Assembly: GCF_019710575.1 (NCBI RefSeq)
Contig: NZ_JAHWFK010000034.1
Coordinates: forward strand, 1 to 64,000
From: Paractinoplanes polyasparticus
Lineage (GTDB): Bacteria > Actinomycetota > Actinomycetes > Mycobacteriales > Micromonosporaceae
DNA length: 64,000 bases
Reading direction: 5' to 3'
Shown: positions 24,878 to 32,313 of the stretch, in pieces
How the letters are laid out: each line of letters opens with the position of its first letter
How positions within the stretch are numbered: position 1 is the first letter of the stretch
Translations under genes and position numbers: made by a program
Notes under the pieces: generated by a model
What the model was told of the DNA's origin: nothing
Database searches by the model: none
What the model saw: the letters and a program-made list of their open reading frames with translations, nothing else

Positions 24878-25803
24878 CGGTTCTCCTCCATCTTGAACAG
24901 GCTGGAGATGACCCGCAGCGCGAACGTCGCGACGATGATCGTCAGGATCACCACGATGACGCCGGCCGCGGAGGCCTCGCCGTACTCGAACTTGCGGAAC
25001 ATCGTCAGATAGATCTCGTACGGCAGGTTGGTCGTCGCGGTGCCCGGCCCGCCCTGAGTGATGCTGAAGATCGCGTCGAACGTGTTGACCAGGTAGATCG
25101 AACCCAGCAGCGCGCCCAACTCCAGGTATTGGCGCAGGTGGGGCAGGGTCATCCGGCGGAAGATCTGCCACGCGTTCGCGCCGTCGACGCGGGCCGCCTC
25201 GAGCACCTCGTGCGACTGCGACTGCAGACCGGCCAGCAGGATCAGCATCATGAACGGCGTCCACTGCCAGACCAGGGTGGTGATCACGGCGGCCTTCGGG
25301 TACGACGAGACCCAGTCGGTCGAGCCGCCGAAGATGCCGTTGATCAGCCCGTAGGTCGGGTTGAAGAGGGCGTGCTTCCAGAGCAGCGCCGCGGCGATCG
25401 GCATCACCAGGAACGGCGTGATGAGCAGGGTCCGGACGATGCCGCGGCCGAAGAACTTACGGTCCAGCAGCAGCGCGAACACCAGGCCGAGGACGAGCGA
25501 GAAGATCACCGCGCCCGCCGTGAGCACCACGGTGTTGACCAGGGCCGACCGCAGCCGCGAATCGGTCAGGACGGTGACGTAGTTGTCGAACCCGACGAAC
25601 GGCTTGTCCCCGGGGCGCAGCGCGTTCCAGCTCAGCGTGGAGAGATAGATCGTGTAGAGGAACGGCACCTGGGTGATGACGATGGCGAAGATCAGCGCGG
25701 GCAGCAACGGCGCCCGGCGTACCCAGCGGTCTTTGGCTCCGCCCTTGGGGGGCCGGACAGGCGCCTGGGCGCGCCTGCCCGGCCGGGCGACCGTAGTGGT
25801 CAC
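24874..25803 (-). CDS. ABC sugar/polyol transporter permease, MalF type
   Basis: A 309-residue permease. Six membrane helices follow a basic N-terminus (LLPALIFAIVITQVPFLYTIYLS as the first). The EAA loop is EVLEAARVDGANAWQIFRRMTLPHLRQ and the C-terminal part contains FDAIFSITQGGPGTATT, a signature of CUT1 MalF/SmoF-like subunits. Its GTG start immediately abuts the TAA stop of the binding-protein gene, so expression is coupled. Together with the MalG-type protein it forms the membrane channel of the importer. Confidence 0.92.
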   Translation of the reverse strand: MTTTVARPGRRAQAPVRPPKGGAKDRWVRRAPLLPALIFAIVITQVPFLYTIYLSTLSWNALRPGDKPFVGFDNYVTVLTDSRLRSALVNTVVLTAGAVIFSLVLGLVFALLLDRKFFGRGIVRTLLITPFLVMPIAAALLWKHALFNPTYGLINGIFGGSTDWVSSYPKAAVITTLVWQWTPFMMLILLAGLQSQSHEVLEAARVDGANAWQIFRRMTLPHLRQYLELGALLGSIYLVNTFDAIFSITQGGPGTATTNLPYEIYLTMFRKFEYGEASAAGVIVVILTIIVATFALRVISSLFKMEENR

Positions 25804-27153
25804 TTACTTGTACTTCTTCGCCACGTCTTCGGCCTGCTTCTGGCCGTCGGCCAGCGCCTTGTCGACCGTGTTGCTGCCGGCGATGGCCGCGCTGACCTCC
25901 TGCGACACCTTGGTGCCGAGGTCTGCGAACTCGGGGATGCCGACGAACTGCACGCCCAGCGCGGGCCGGGGCTGCACACCCGGGTTGGTCGGGTCGGCGT
26001 GCTCGATCGAACCGAGCGTGACGTCGGCGAACGCCTTGGCCGACTCCTTGTACTCCGGGATCGAGTACGTCGAGGTTCGCTTGCCGGACGGCACCCGCGA
26101 CCAGCCGAGCTGCTCACCGACCAGCTTCTCGTAATCCTTGCTGGTCGCCCACGACATGAACTTCCAGGCGGCGTCGGCCTTCTTGGTGGTCTTGGGCATG
26201 GCCCACGCCCACGTCCACAGCCAGCCCGAGTACTCCGTCTTGTTCACCGGGGCGTACGCGTAGCCGACCTTGCCGGCGACCTTGCTGGCGTTGGGGTCCT
26301 CCAGCGTGCCGGCGGCCGACGTGGCGTCGTACCACATGGCTGCCTTGCCCTGGCCGAACGTGTTGAGGCACTCGGTGAAGCCGGACTGCGGGGCGCCGGG
26401 CTGACCGTGCTGCTTGAGCAGGTTGACGTAGAAGTTCGTGGCTTCCTTGAACTCCGGCGAGTTGACCTGCGCGTTCCAGTCCTTGTCGAACCAGGTGCCG
26501 CCGTACGTGTTGACGACCGTGGTCAGCGGCGCGAACAGCTCACCCCAGCCGGGCAGGCCGCGCAGGCAGATGCCGGAGACGCCCTTGCCCTTGTCGTCGA
26601 GCTTGGCGGCGAAGTCGGCCACCTGGGCCCAGGTGGGCTTCTCGGGCATCTTGAGGCCCTTGGCGTCGAAGAGCTCCTTGTTGTACATGAGGAACGACGA
26701 CTCGCCGTAGAACGGCGCCGCGTAGAGCTTGCCGTCCTCGCCGCTCAGCGACGACACCATCGGCTTGATCAGGTCGTTCACGTCGTACGCGGAGTCGGCC
26801 TGAGCCTGCGTCGACACCTCGTGCAGCCAGCCGTTCTTGGCCCAGATCGGCACCTCGTACGCGCCGACCGTGGCCACGTCGTACTGTCCGCCCTGGTTGG
26901 CAACGTCCTGGGTAACTTTGTCCCGCAGTTCGTTCTCCGGGAGGATCGTGAACTTCACAGTGATCCCGGTCTGCTTCGTGAAGTGCTCGGCGGTCAGCTT
27001 CTGGATGTCCTCCATCTGCGGGTTGCCGACCATCAGCGCGGTGATCGTGTTGTCGGCCGAGTCGCCGCCGCCGCTGGTGGTCGAGCCGGCGCCCGAACAG
27101 CCGGCCGTGAAGGCCAGCAGCCCGGCCACGACCACAGCTAGTTTTTTGGACAT
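25804..27153 (-). CDS. sugar/polyol ABC transporter substrate-binding lipoprotein
   Basis: A 449-residue extracytoplasmic solute-binding protein. The signal peptide ends in the lipobox TAGC, so it is lipid-anchored. The mature domain shows the family-1 pattern: LTAEHFTKQTGITVKFTILPENELRDKV, then QYDVATVGAYEVPIWAKNGWL, LYAAPFYGESSFLMYNKELF and WAMPKTTKKADAAWKFMSWATS. The overall pattern resembles mannitol/sorbitol-type (SmoE-like) binding proteins, which agrees with the linked polyol-type dehydrogenase, but this is inference. It is the first gene of the import operon. The ribosome-binding site GGAGG abuts an operator-like palindrome. Confidence 0.9.
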   Translation of the reverse strand: MSKKLAVVVAGLLAFTAGCSGAGSTTSGGGDSADNTITALMVGNPQMEDIQKLTAEHFTKQTGITVKFTILPENELRDKVTQDVANQGGQYDVATVGAYEVPIWAKNGWLHEVSTQAQADSAYDVNDLIKPMVSSLSGEDGKLYAAPFYGESSFLMYNKELFDAKGLKMPEKPTWAQVADFAAKLDDKGKGVSGICLRGLPGWGELFAPLTTVVNTYGGTWFDKDWNAQVNSPEFKEATNFYVNLLKQHGQPGAPQSGFTECLNTFGQGKAAMWYDATSAAGTLEDPNASKVAGKVGYAYAPVNKTEYSGWLWTWAWAMPKTTKKADAAWKFMSWATSKDYEKLVGEQLGWSRVPSGKRTSTYSIPEYKESAKAFADVTLGSIEHADPTNPGVQPRPALGVQFVGIPEFADLGTKVSQEVSAAIAGSNTVDKALADGQKQAEDVAKKYK

Positions 27154-27163
27154 GGTGGAACCT

Positions 27164-27181
27164 CCGTTTTATCTAAAACGG
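27164..27181. promoter_or_regulatory. palindromic operator at the sugar operon start
   Basis: CCGTTTTA and TAAAACGG form a perfect 8-bp inverted repeat around a two-base centre. It lies 11 bases before the binding-protein start and touches its GGAGG ribosome-binding site. Its AT-rich arms stand out in this GC-rich DNA. It is the best candidate site for the DeoR-family regulator encoded just upstream. Confidence 0.7.
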
Positions 27182-27201
27182 CGAGTGGGGAGTGGTGAAT
27201 C

Positions 27202-27963
27202 TCAGACCCGGATGACTTGCGGTCCTAGCCGGGAATAGCGGTTCGCCTCGGAAACCGGCAGTGCGGTGTCCGTGACCAGTGACTCGAAATCAGATATCTC
27301 GGCGAATCGGCAGAATGTGCGAACGCCGAATTTTGTGTGAATGCCGACGAAGACCCGGCGGCGGGCGGCCGCCACCGCACGTGCCTTCACGTCCGCGACG
27401 GCCGGGTCCGGTGTGGTGAGGCCGACCTCCCGTGAGATCCCGTTGGCCCCGATGAAGGCCAGGTCGATCACGAAGCCGGAGACCATGGCCGCCGCCCAGT
27501 GGTCGACGGTGGCCAGCGTGCGTCCCCGCACACGGCCCCCGAGCAGCAGAACGGTGGCCGGCGAGTTGGCGGCCATCCAGGCCGCGGTGTTGAGCGACGC
27601 GGTCACGACGGTGAGCGGCCGGTCGGCCGGCAGCGCCTCGGCGATCAGCTGAGGCGTGAAGCCCTCGTCGATGAAGATCGTTTCCGCGTCCCCGATGAGG
27701 CCGGCCGCGGCCGCCGCGATCCGCCGCTTCTCGGGCACCCCGCGAATGGTCCGCATGGCGAGGTCGGTCTCGAATTTCGCGGTCTCCACGGGATAGGCCC
27801 CGCCGTGGGTCCGCCGGATCAGGCCGTGCTTTTCCAGCAGGCGCAGATCACGGCGAATGGTTTCGGCGGACACGTCGAGTTCGGCCGCGAGTTTCGCGAC
27901 CTCGACCTCACCGTGCCGGCGGGCCAGGGCGACGATCTGATGCTGTCGCTCGTCCGCATTCAA
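27202..27963 (-). CDS. DeoR/GlpR-family transcriptional regulator
   Basis: A 253-residue regulator. The N-terminal DeoR helix-turn-helix is ERQHQIVALARRHGEVEVAKLAAELDVSAETIRRDLRLLEKHGLIRRTHGGA, the family signature, and the C-terminal DeoRC sugar-phosphate-sensing domain has IGDAETIFIDEGFTPQLIAEAL, VVTASLNTAAWM, LLLGGRVRG and DLAFIGANGI. The GTT-like loop glycines are kept in modified form (DEGFT in place of DSGTT). It lies on the same strand 48 bases upstream of the binding-protein gene, with a palindrome between, so it probably represses the import operon until the sugar phosphate accumulates. Confidence 0.92.
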   Translation of the reverse strand: MNADERQHQIVALARRHGEVEVAKLAAELDVSAETIRRDLRLLEKHGLIRRTHGGAYPVETAKFETDLAMRTIRGVPEKRRIAAAAAGLIGDAETIFIDEGFTPQLIAEALPADRPLTVVTASLNTAAWMAANSPATVLLLGGRVRGRTLATVDHWAAAMVSGFVIDLAFIGANGISREVGLTTPDPAVADVKARAVAAARRRVFVGIHTKFGVRTFCRFAEISDFESLVTDTALPVSEANRYSRLGPQVIRV

Positions 27964-28226
27964 TTGCCGCCACCTCCCGCCTCGTTGACCGACCTATTTG
28001 TAACACCGGAGAAACCTGTGGCCTCCATCACAAGGTCACAGACTTCGTTGTTTACTTGCCCGTTTCACCAGCTTCCGGGGTCGATCAAGATCGTTCTAAA
28101 CTACGACCAAGCGCGCGAATCGCCTGACCGTTTCCCGGGAAATCATGACCACATCGTGACCGGTCGTGTGAGCTCGGGCGGGCCCGTTTCCCTCATGTGG
28201 GACCGTCCGGGGACGACTGGACAATC

Positions 28227-30458
28227 GTGCTAGCGACAGATCAGCTCGGTGAGTTCCTCTCCACGGTCGCGGACCGCCCCGAGGGTCCGGCCGCGCACCA
28301 CGCTGCCGTGGAATGTGCGGCTCGCGCCCTCGATGCCGACATCGCCGTCCTCATGATCGAAGACAGCGTCGTGGCGACCGTCGGCCTGCCGCCCGACAGG
28401 GTGCCCGCACATCCACTGGCTGAGGTCGCCGCCGGTCGGCAGACCACCCTCGAGCTGCCCCACGGGCAGTACGCGGCCACCTACGCCACGATCGGCGGCG
28501 CGGCCAACGGTGTGCTGGTCCTCGGCCGGGCCCGCGCGCCGTTCACGGCCGAAGAGGTCTGCCTGCTCCGCGGCCTGGCCCGCGTGCTCGAGCTCAGCCT
28601 CCAGTCGCTGCACATGATCGAGTCGGAGCGGCGCTACGCCGAGGAGAAGGGCCGCCTGCTCGGCTACCTCGACCAGGGCCGGCGCGTCTTCGAGGAGATG
28701 GCTGCCGTGCAGCGGGCGATCGGCCGGCGCGTGCCCGTCCCGCAGATCTTCGACATGGTCCTGGTCGCCCTGCGCGACCTGCTCGGCGTCGACATGGTCG
28801 CGATCAACCTGCTGGACGCCGACGACCGTACGTTCGGCAGCACCGTCGCCGCGCTCGGTGTGCCGCCCGGGTCGGCGGCCAAGAGCCGGCGCATCCCGGT
28901 CGCCTCCGGCGGCGTCTCCGGCCTGGCGATCCTCGGCGACGAACTGGTGGCGGTCGAGGACTACGCCTCGTGCCCGATCGCGCTGCCCCCGATGACCGCC
29001 ATCCAGCTCGAGTCCGTCATGGCCGCCCCCGTGCGGGTCAACGGGCAGGCCGTGGGGAGCCTTACCGTCGGCACGTTCGGCGCCCGCCGGGTGTGGGAGA
29101 AGCCCGCCCGCGAGATCCTGCAGGCGTTCGCCGAGCACCTCAGCCTCGCGCTGACCGACGCCCGCACCCAGGAGGCGATGAGCCAGGCTTTCCTCGACTC
29201 GCTGACCGGTCTGGCCACCCGCGCGCTGTTCCAGACGCGCATGGAGGAAGCGCTCGGCCACGCCGGGCTGGGCGGGGCCGTGCTCTTCGTCGACCTCGAC
29301 CGTTTCAAGGTCGTCAACGACTCGCTCGGGCACGCGGCGGGCGACGCGCTGCTGACCGGCGTCGCCGACCGCATCCGGAACTGCCTGCGCGACGGCGACA
29401 CCGCCGCGCGCCTGGGCGGCGACGAGTTCGCGGTGCTGCTGCCCGGCGTCCTCGACGCGGACGAGGCCGTGCCGGTGGCCGAGCGCATCCTGGCCGCGCT
29501 GCGCGAGCCGTTCGACCTGCTCGGTTCCGAGACGTTCATCAGCTCCAGCATCGGCGTCGCGTTCAGCGGCCCCGACCAGCACGCCGCGGCCGAGCTCATG
29601 GTCCACGCCGACCTCGCGATGTACCAGGCGAAGAAGCACGGCAAGGACCGGTACGAGGTGTTCGAGCCGGCCATGCAGGAGGCGTTCCAGGCGCACATCG
29701 CGCTCGAGGCCGACCTGCGCCGGGCGGTCCTGCGGCACGAGTTCGAGCTGCGCTACCAGCCGATCGTGCACCTGCAGACCGGTGAGATCAGCGGTGTCGA
29801 GGCACTGATCCGCTGGATGCACCCCCAGCACGGCATCGTGCCGCCGATGGACTTCATCCCGCTCGCCGAGGAGACCGGCATGATCGTGCCGATCGGCGAA
29901 TGGGTGCTGCGCGAGGCGACGACCCGCGTCGCCGAGTGGAACGCCCGCCGCGAGGGCCCGCCGCTCTCGGTCAGCGTCAACGTCTCGGCCGTGCAGCTCG
30001 AGCAGGCGGCGCTGGTCCAGGTGGTGGAGTCGGCTCTGAACTCGGCCGGCCTGGCGCCCGACCGCCTGGTGCTGGAGCTGACGGAGTCATTGCTGGTCGA
30101 CCACCGCGCAGCCACGCTGGAACGCCTGGGCGCGCTCAAGGCTCTCGGCATCCGCCTGGCCATCGACGACTTCGGCACGGGCTACTCGTCGCTGGCCTAC
30201 CTGCGCCAGTTCCCGGTCGACATCATCAAAATCGACAAGTCCTTCGTGGACGACGTGGTGGACGAGCCCACCGCGGCCGCGCTCACCCACGGCATCATCC
30301 AGCTGGGCCGCGCGCTGGACCTGTCGACGATCGCCGAGGGCATCGAGCACGCGGGCCAGCTGACCTCCCTGGCCGGCGGCAACTGCGAACTGGGCCAGGG
30401 CTACTACTTCGCCGAGCCCCTGACCGGCGCCGCCATCGCCGACCTGCTCTTCCCCTGA
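28227..30458 (+). CDS. GAF-GGDEF-EAL dual-domain c-di-GMP protein
   Basis: A soluble protein of about 743 residues. The first 300 residues hold two GAF-like sensory segments (one ending near VLELSLQSLHMIE; the second with VPQIFDMVLVALRDLLGVDMVAINLL and APVRVNGQAVGSLTVG). The cyclase domain has an intact GGDEF at about residue 397 and the inhibitory RxxD (RDGD) five residues before it. The phosphodiesterase domain has EAL at about 525, LTES, DDFGTGYSS, IKIDKSFV and AEGIEH. Both activities look possible; the balance is unknown. The start is uncertain between GTG 28227 and GTG 28197, neither with a strong ribosome-binding site. No membrane helix is present. Confidence 0.9.
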   Translation: MLATDQLGEFLSTVADRPEGPAAHHAAVECAARALDADIAVLMIEDSVVATVGLPPDRVPAHPLAEVAAGRQTTLELPHGQYAATYATIGGAANGVLVLGRARAPFTAEEVCLLRGLARVLELSLQSLHMIESERRYAEEKGRLLGYLDQGRRVFEEMAAVQRAIGRRVPVPQIFDMVLVALRDLLGVDMVAINLLDADDRTFGSTVAALGVPPGSAAKSRRIPVASGGVSGLAILGDELVAVEDYASCPIALPPMTAIQLESVMAAPVRVNGQAVGSLTVGTFGARRVWEKPAREILQAFAEHLSLALTDARTQEAMSQAFLDSLTGLATRALFQTRMEEALGHAGLGGAVLFVDLDRFKVVNDSLGHAAGDALLTGVADRIRNCLRDGDTAARLGGDEFAVLLPGVLDADEAVPVAERILAALREPFDLLGSETFISSSIGVAFSGPDQHAAAELMVHADLAMYQAKKHGKDRYEVFEPAMQEAFQAHIALEADLRRAVLRHEFELRYQPIVHLQTGEISGVEALIRWMHPQHGIVPPMDFIPLAEETGMIVPIGEWVLREATTRVAEWNARREGPPLSVSVNVSAVQLEQAALVQVVESALNSAGLAPDRLVLELTESLLVDHRAATLERLGALKALGIRLAIDDFGTGYSSLAYLRQFPVDIIKIDKSFVDDVVDEPTAAALTHGIIQLGRALDLSTIAEGIEHAGQLTSLAGGNCELGQGYYFAEPLTGAAIADLLFP

Positions 30459-30483
30459 AACGCACCTTCTTCGGACGAGCCCT

Positions 30484-30556
30484 GCACGCTGACCGGCGCC
30501 GTTCGGGCGGGCCTCGCACGCTGACCGGCGTCCTTCGGGCGGGCCTTGCACGCTGA
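30484..30556 (+). repeat. 32-bp tandem repeat, two copies plus partial
   Basis: A 32-base unit beginning GCACGCTGACCGGCG occurs at 30484-30515 and 30516-30547, with a partial third copy (GCACGCTGA) at 30548-30556 and a degenerate trace before the first. It lies between the GGDEF-EAL stop and the kinase-like gene. The function is unknown. Confidence 0.75.
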
Positions 30557-30575
30557 TCTGCGCGAGAATGCGGCC

Positions 30576-31532
30576 GTGCGGGAGCGACCGGACGGCCTGA
30601 GCGACGATGACCTGATGCGCGGCCTGGCCGCGGGCTGGAACCTGCGGCCGCGCGAGATCGAGTTCCTCCCGGTGGGCGCCGGCGGCTACCACTGGGCCGT
30701 CAACGACGAGGGTGGCGGGCGCTGGTTCGCCACCGTCGACGTAAGTGCCGATCTGTCCACCCTCAGGCAGGCACTGGGCACGGCAACCGCGCTACGGAAA
30801 GCCGGCCTCACCTTTGTGCTCGCCCCGGTCCCCGACCGCGACGGCGACGCGGCCCGCCCGTTGAGCGCGCAGCACGCCCTGTCGGTCTATCCCCTGGTGC
30901 CCGGAACAGCCGGCGACTTCGGCCCGCATGCGGCGGCCGAACGGAACGACGTCCTGAACCTGCTGATCGACCTGCACCGGACCGACCCACCCTCGATCAC
31001 GCTGCGCACCGACCTGCGCCTGCCCGGCCGCGAGGATCTGGAGACGGCGCTGGCCGCCCTGGACGCCCCGTGGACGGGTGGCCCGTACGCCGAGCCGACC
31101 CGCAAGATCCTGAGCCGCCACGCCGCCCGCATCACGGCCTGGCTGCACGAGTTCGACGAGCTGGCCGCATCCGTCGCCCCCGCCACCGAATGGGTGGTCA
31201 CCCACGGCGAGCCCCACCCCGGAAACGTCCTCCGCACGCCCGACGGCCCACTGCTGATCGACTGGGACACCGCCCGCGTGGCCCCACCCGAACGCGACCT
31301 CTGGATGCTGACCAGCGCCATGATCGGCGCTCCCCCGGCCCCCGACGACAGCCTGCTCGAGACCTACGAGCATCGAACCGGCCGCTCCGTCTCCCGCCCG
31401 GCGATCGCCTTCTACCGCCTCTGGTGGATCCTCGCCGACCTGGCCATCTACACCGCCGAGCTCCGTCACCCCCACACCGCCACCCCCGACCGGTCCGACT
31501 CGCTCCGCTACCTCACCGCCTGTCTCGAGTAG
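30576..31532 (+). CDS. aminoglycoside-phosphotransferase-family kinase
   Basis: A protein of about 318 residues with the APH/choline-kinase fold. The Brenner motif is THGEPHPGNVL near residue 210 and the metal-binding DWD follows in LLIDWDTARVAPPERDLWML. The N-terminal lobe has FLPVGAGGYHWAV as the nucleotide loop. It most resembles spectinomycin-type phosphotransferases (APH(9)-like) but many homologues are of unknown substrate, so resistance should not be assumed. GTG 30576 (VRERPDGLSDDD) is chosen over an in-frame TTG at 30546 that falls inside the tandem repeat. Confidence 0.82.
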   Translation: MRERPDGLSDDDLMRGLAAGWNLRPREIEFLPVGAGGYHWAVNDEGGGRWFATVDVSADLSTLRQALGTATALRKAGLTFVLAPVPDRDGDAARPLSAQHALSVYPLVPGTAGDFGPHAAAERNDVLNLLIDLHRTDPPSITLRTDLRLPGREDLETALAALDAPWTGGPYAEPTRKILSRHAARITAWLHEFDELAASVAPATEWVVTHGEPHPGNVLRTPDGPLLIDWDTARVAPPERDLWMLTSAMIGAPPAPDDSLLETYEHRTGRSVSRPAIAFYRLWWILADLAIYTAELRHPHTATPDRSDSLRYLTACLE

Positions 31533-31554
31533 GGCCGTCCGCCTGCTCGCCTCG

Positions 31555-31728
31555 ATGATCGCCGCCGCCGAAGCCGCCGGGCACCCGGCCGGCGTGTCAG
31601 GTGTCGTGCGAGAGGCGCTCGCCGACTGGCTCGACCGTCACGCCGGCCGCGCCAACGAGGTGCGTGACGCTCGCGGGGCCCTGGCCGTGCTCCAGCGCGT
31701 CATCAGCCACCTCGACAGCGCCGCATGA
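31555..31728 (+). CDS. small hypothetical protein (57 aa) or gene remnant
   Basis: An ATG-started 57-codon frame encoding a single helical, Ala-rich protein (MIAAAEAAGHPAGVSGVVRE then ALADWLDRHAGR and ALAVLQRVISHLDSAA). Third positions are strongly G/C, as in real genes here. There is no ribosome-binding site, and the frame stays open upstream (VRLLAS before the Met) into the end of the kinase gene. It could therefore be the 3' remnant of a longer gene. No function can be given. Confidence 0.4.
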   Translation: MIAAAEAAGHPAGVSGVVREALADWLDRHAGRANEVRDARGALAVLQRVISHLDSAA

Positions 31729-31752
31729 CCAGTTCTCGCTGATCCGTATGCA

Positions 31753-31828
31753 ACAACCTTGCCGGGCTCACGAGCGATCCTGGCCGGCACAACCTTGCCG
31801 GGCTCACGCGCGATCCTGGCCGGCACAA
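31753..31828. repeat. 36-bp direct tandem repeat
   Basis: A 36-base unit (ACAACCTTGCCGGGCTCACG...) occurs at 31753-31788 and 31789-31824 with one difference, and the start of a third copy (ACAA) follows. It lies between the small ORF and the Nudix gene, in a 120-base stretch where I see no gene. Two copies without spacers of a different sequence do not make a CRISPR array. Confidence 0.8.
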
Positions 31829-31848
31829 TCTCTCGTCCGGCGAAACGC

Positions 31849-32304
31849 TCAAGGCAGTCGCGGCTGGAGCAGAGAAACGACTTCGGCCAGGTCGGGTGGC
31901 TCGAGGCGGTCGGGAAGGGCCGGGAAGTCGGCCGGGCTCACCCAGTCGTGGCCGAGCAGGTCCTCGACCTCGTACGGCATCAGGCCGGCGCCGGAAAGAG
32001 GCGGGCGCGCGGTGTCGTAGCGGGCCGCGAAGAACTGCTCGTTGCCCGCGAAGAGACGGCCCTTCCAGGTGGTCTCGCGGTAGACGTCGAGGAAACTGTC
32101 GCCGATGCGGGCGGGGTCGAGGCCCGTCTCCTCGGCCAGTTCGCGCCGGGCCGTCTCGAGCGGGGTCTCACCCGGCTCGATGCCACCGCCGGGCGGTTCC
32201 CAGAGACGGGCGCCGTCGTGCGGGTCGCGCCAGTTCATCAGAAGCACCCGGCCGTCGGCGTCGAAACAGACCACGCGTACGGCCGGGCGGTGGAAGGTCT
32301 CCAT
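31849..32304 (-). CDS. Nudix hydrolase
   Basis: A 151-residue protein with a complete Nudix box: GGGIEPGETPLETARRELAEETGL at residues 39-62 (G-x5-E-x7-RE-x2-EE-x-G pattern), which binds the divalent metal and hydrolyses nucleoside diphosphates linked to another group. The rest of the domain (PAVRVVCFDADGRVLLMNWRD; HDWVSPADFPALPD) is standard. The substrate is not determinable; members include house-cleaning pyrophosphatases and RNA-cap or sugar-nucleotide hydrolases. It sits downstream of the larger GGDEF-EAL gene on the same strand with a nine-base gap, so the two may be cotranscribed. Confidence 0.9.
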   Translation of the reverse strand: METFHRPAVRVVCFDADGRVLLMNWRDPHDGARLWEPPGGGIEPGETPLETARRELAEETGLDPARIGDSFLDVYRETTWKGRLFAGNEQFFAARYDTARPPLSGAGLMPYEVEDLLGHDWVSPADFPALPDRLEPPDLAEVVSLLQPRLP

Positions 32305-32313
32305 GATCCGACT

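Noticed and set aside
30484..30556. Possible CRISPR array or rRNA-like repeat
   Set aside because: Direct head-to-tail copies without spacers; simple tandem duplication.
30576..31532. Antibiotic resistance gene call for the APH-family kinase
   Set aside because: The fold and Brenner motif are present, but this family is large and mostly uncharacterised; nothing in the context supports a specific drug.
31753..31828. Possible CRISPR array
   Set aside because: Only two adjacent copies with no unique spacers between them and no cas genes in the window.
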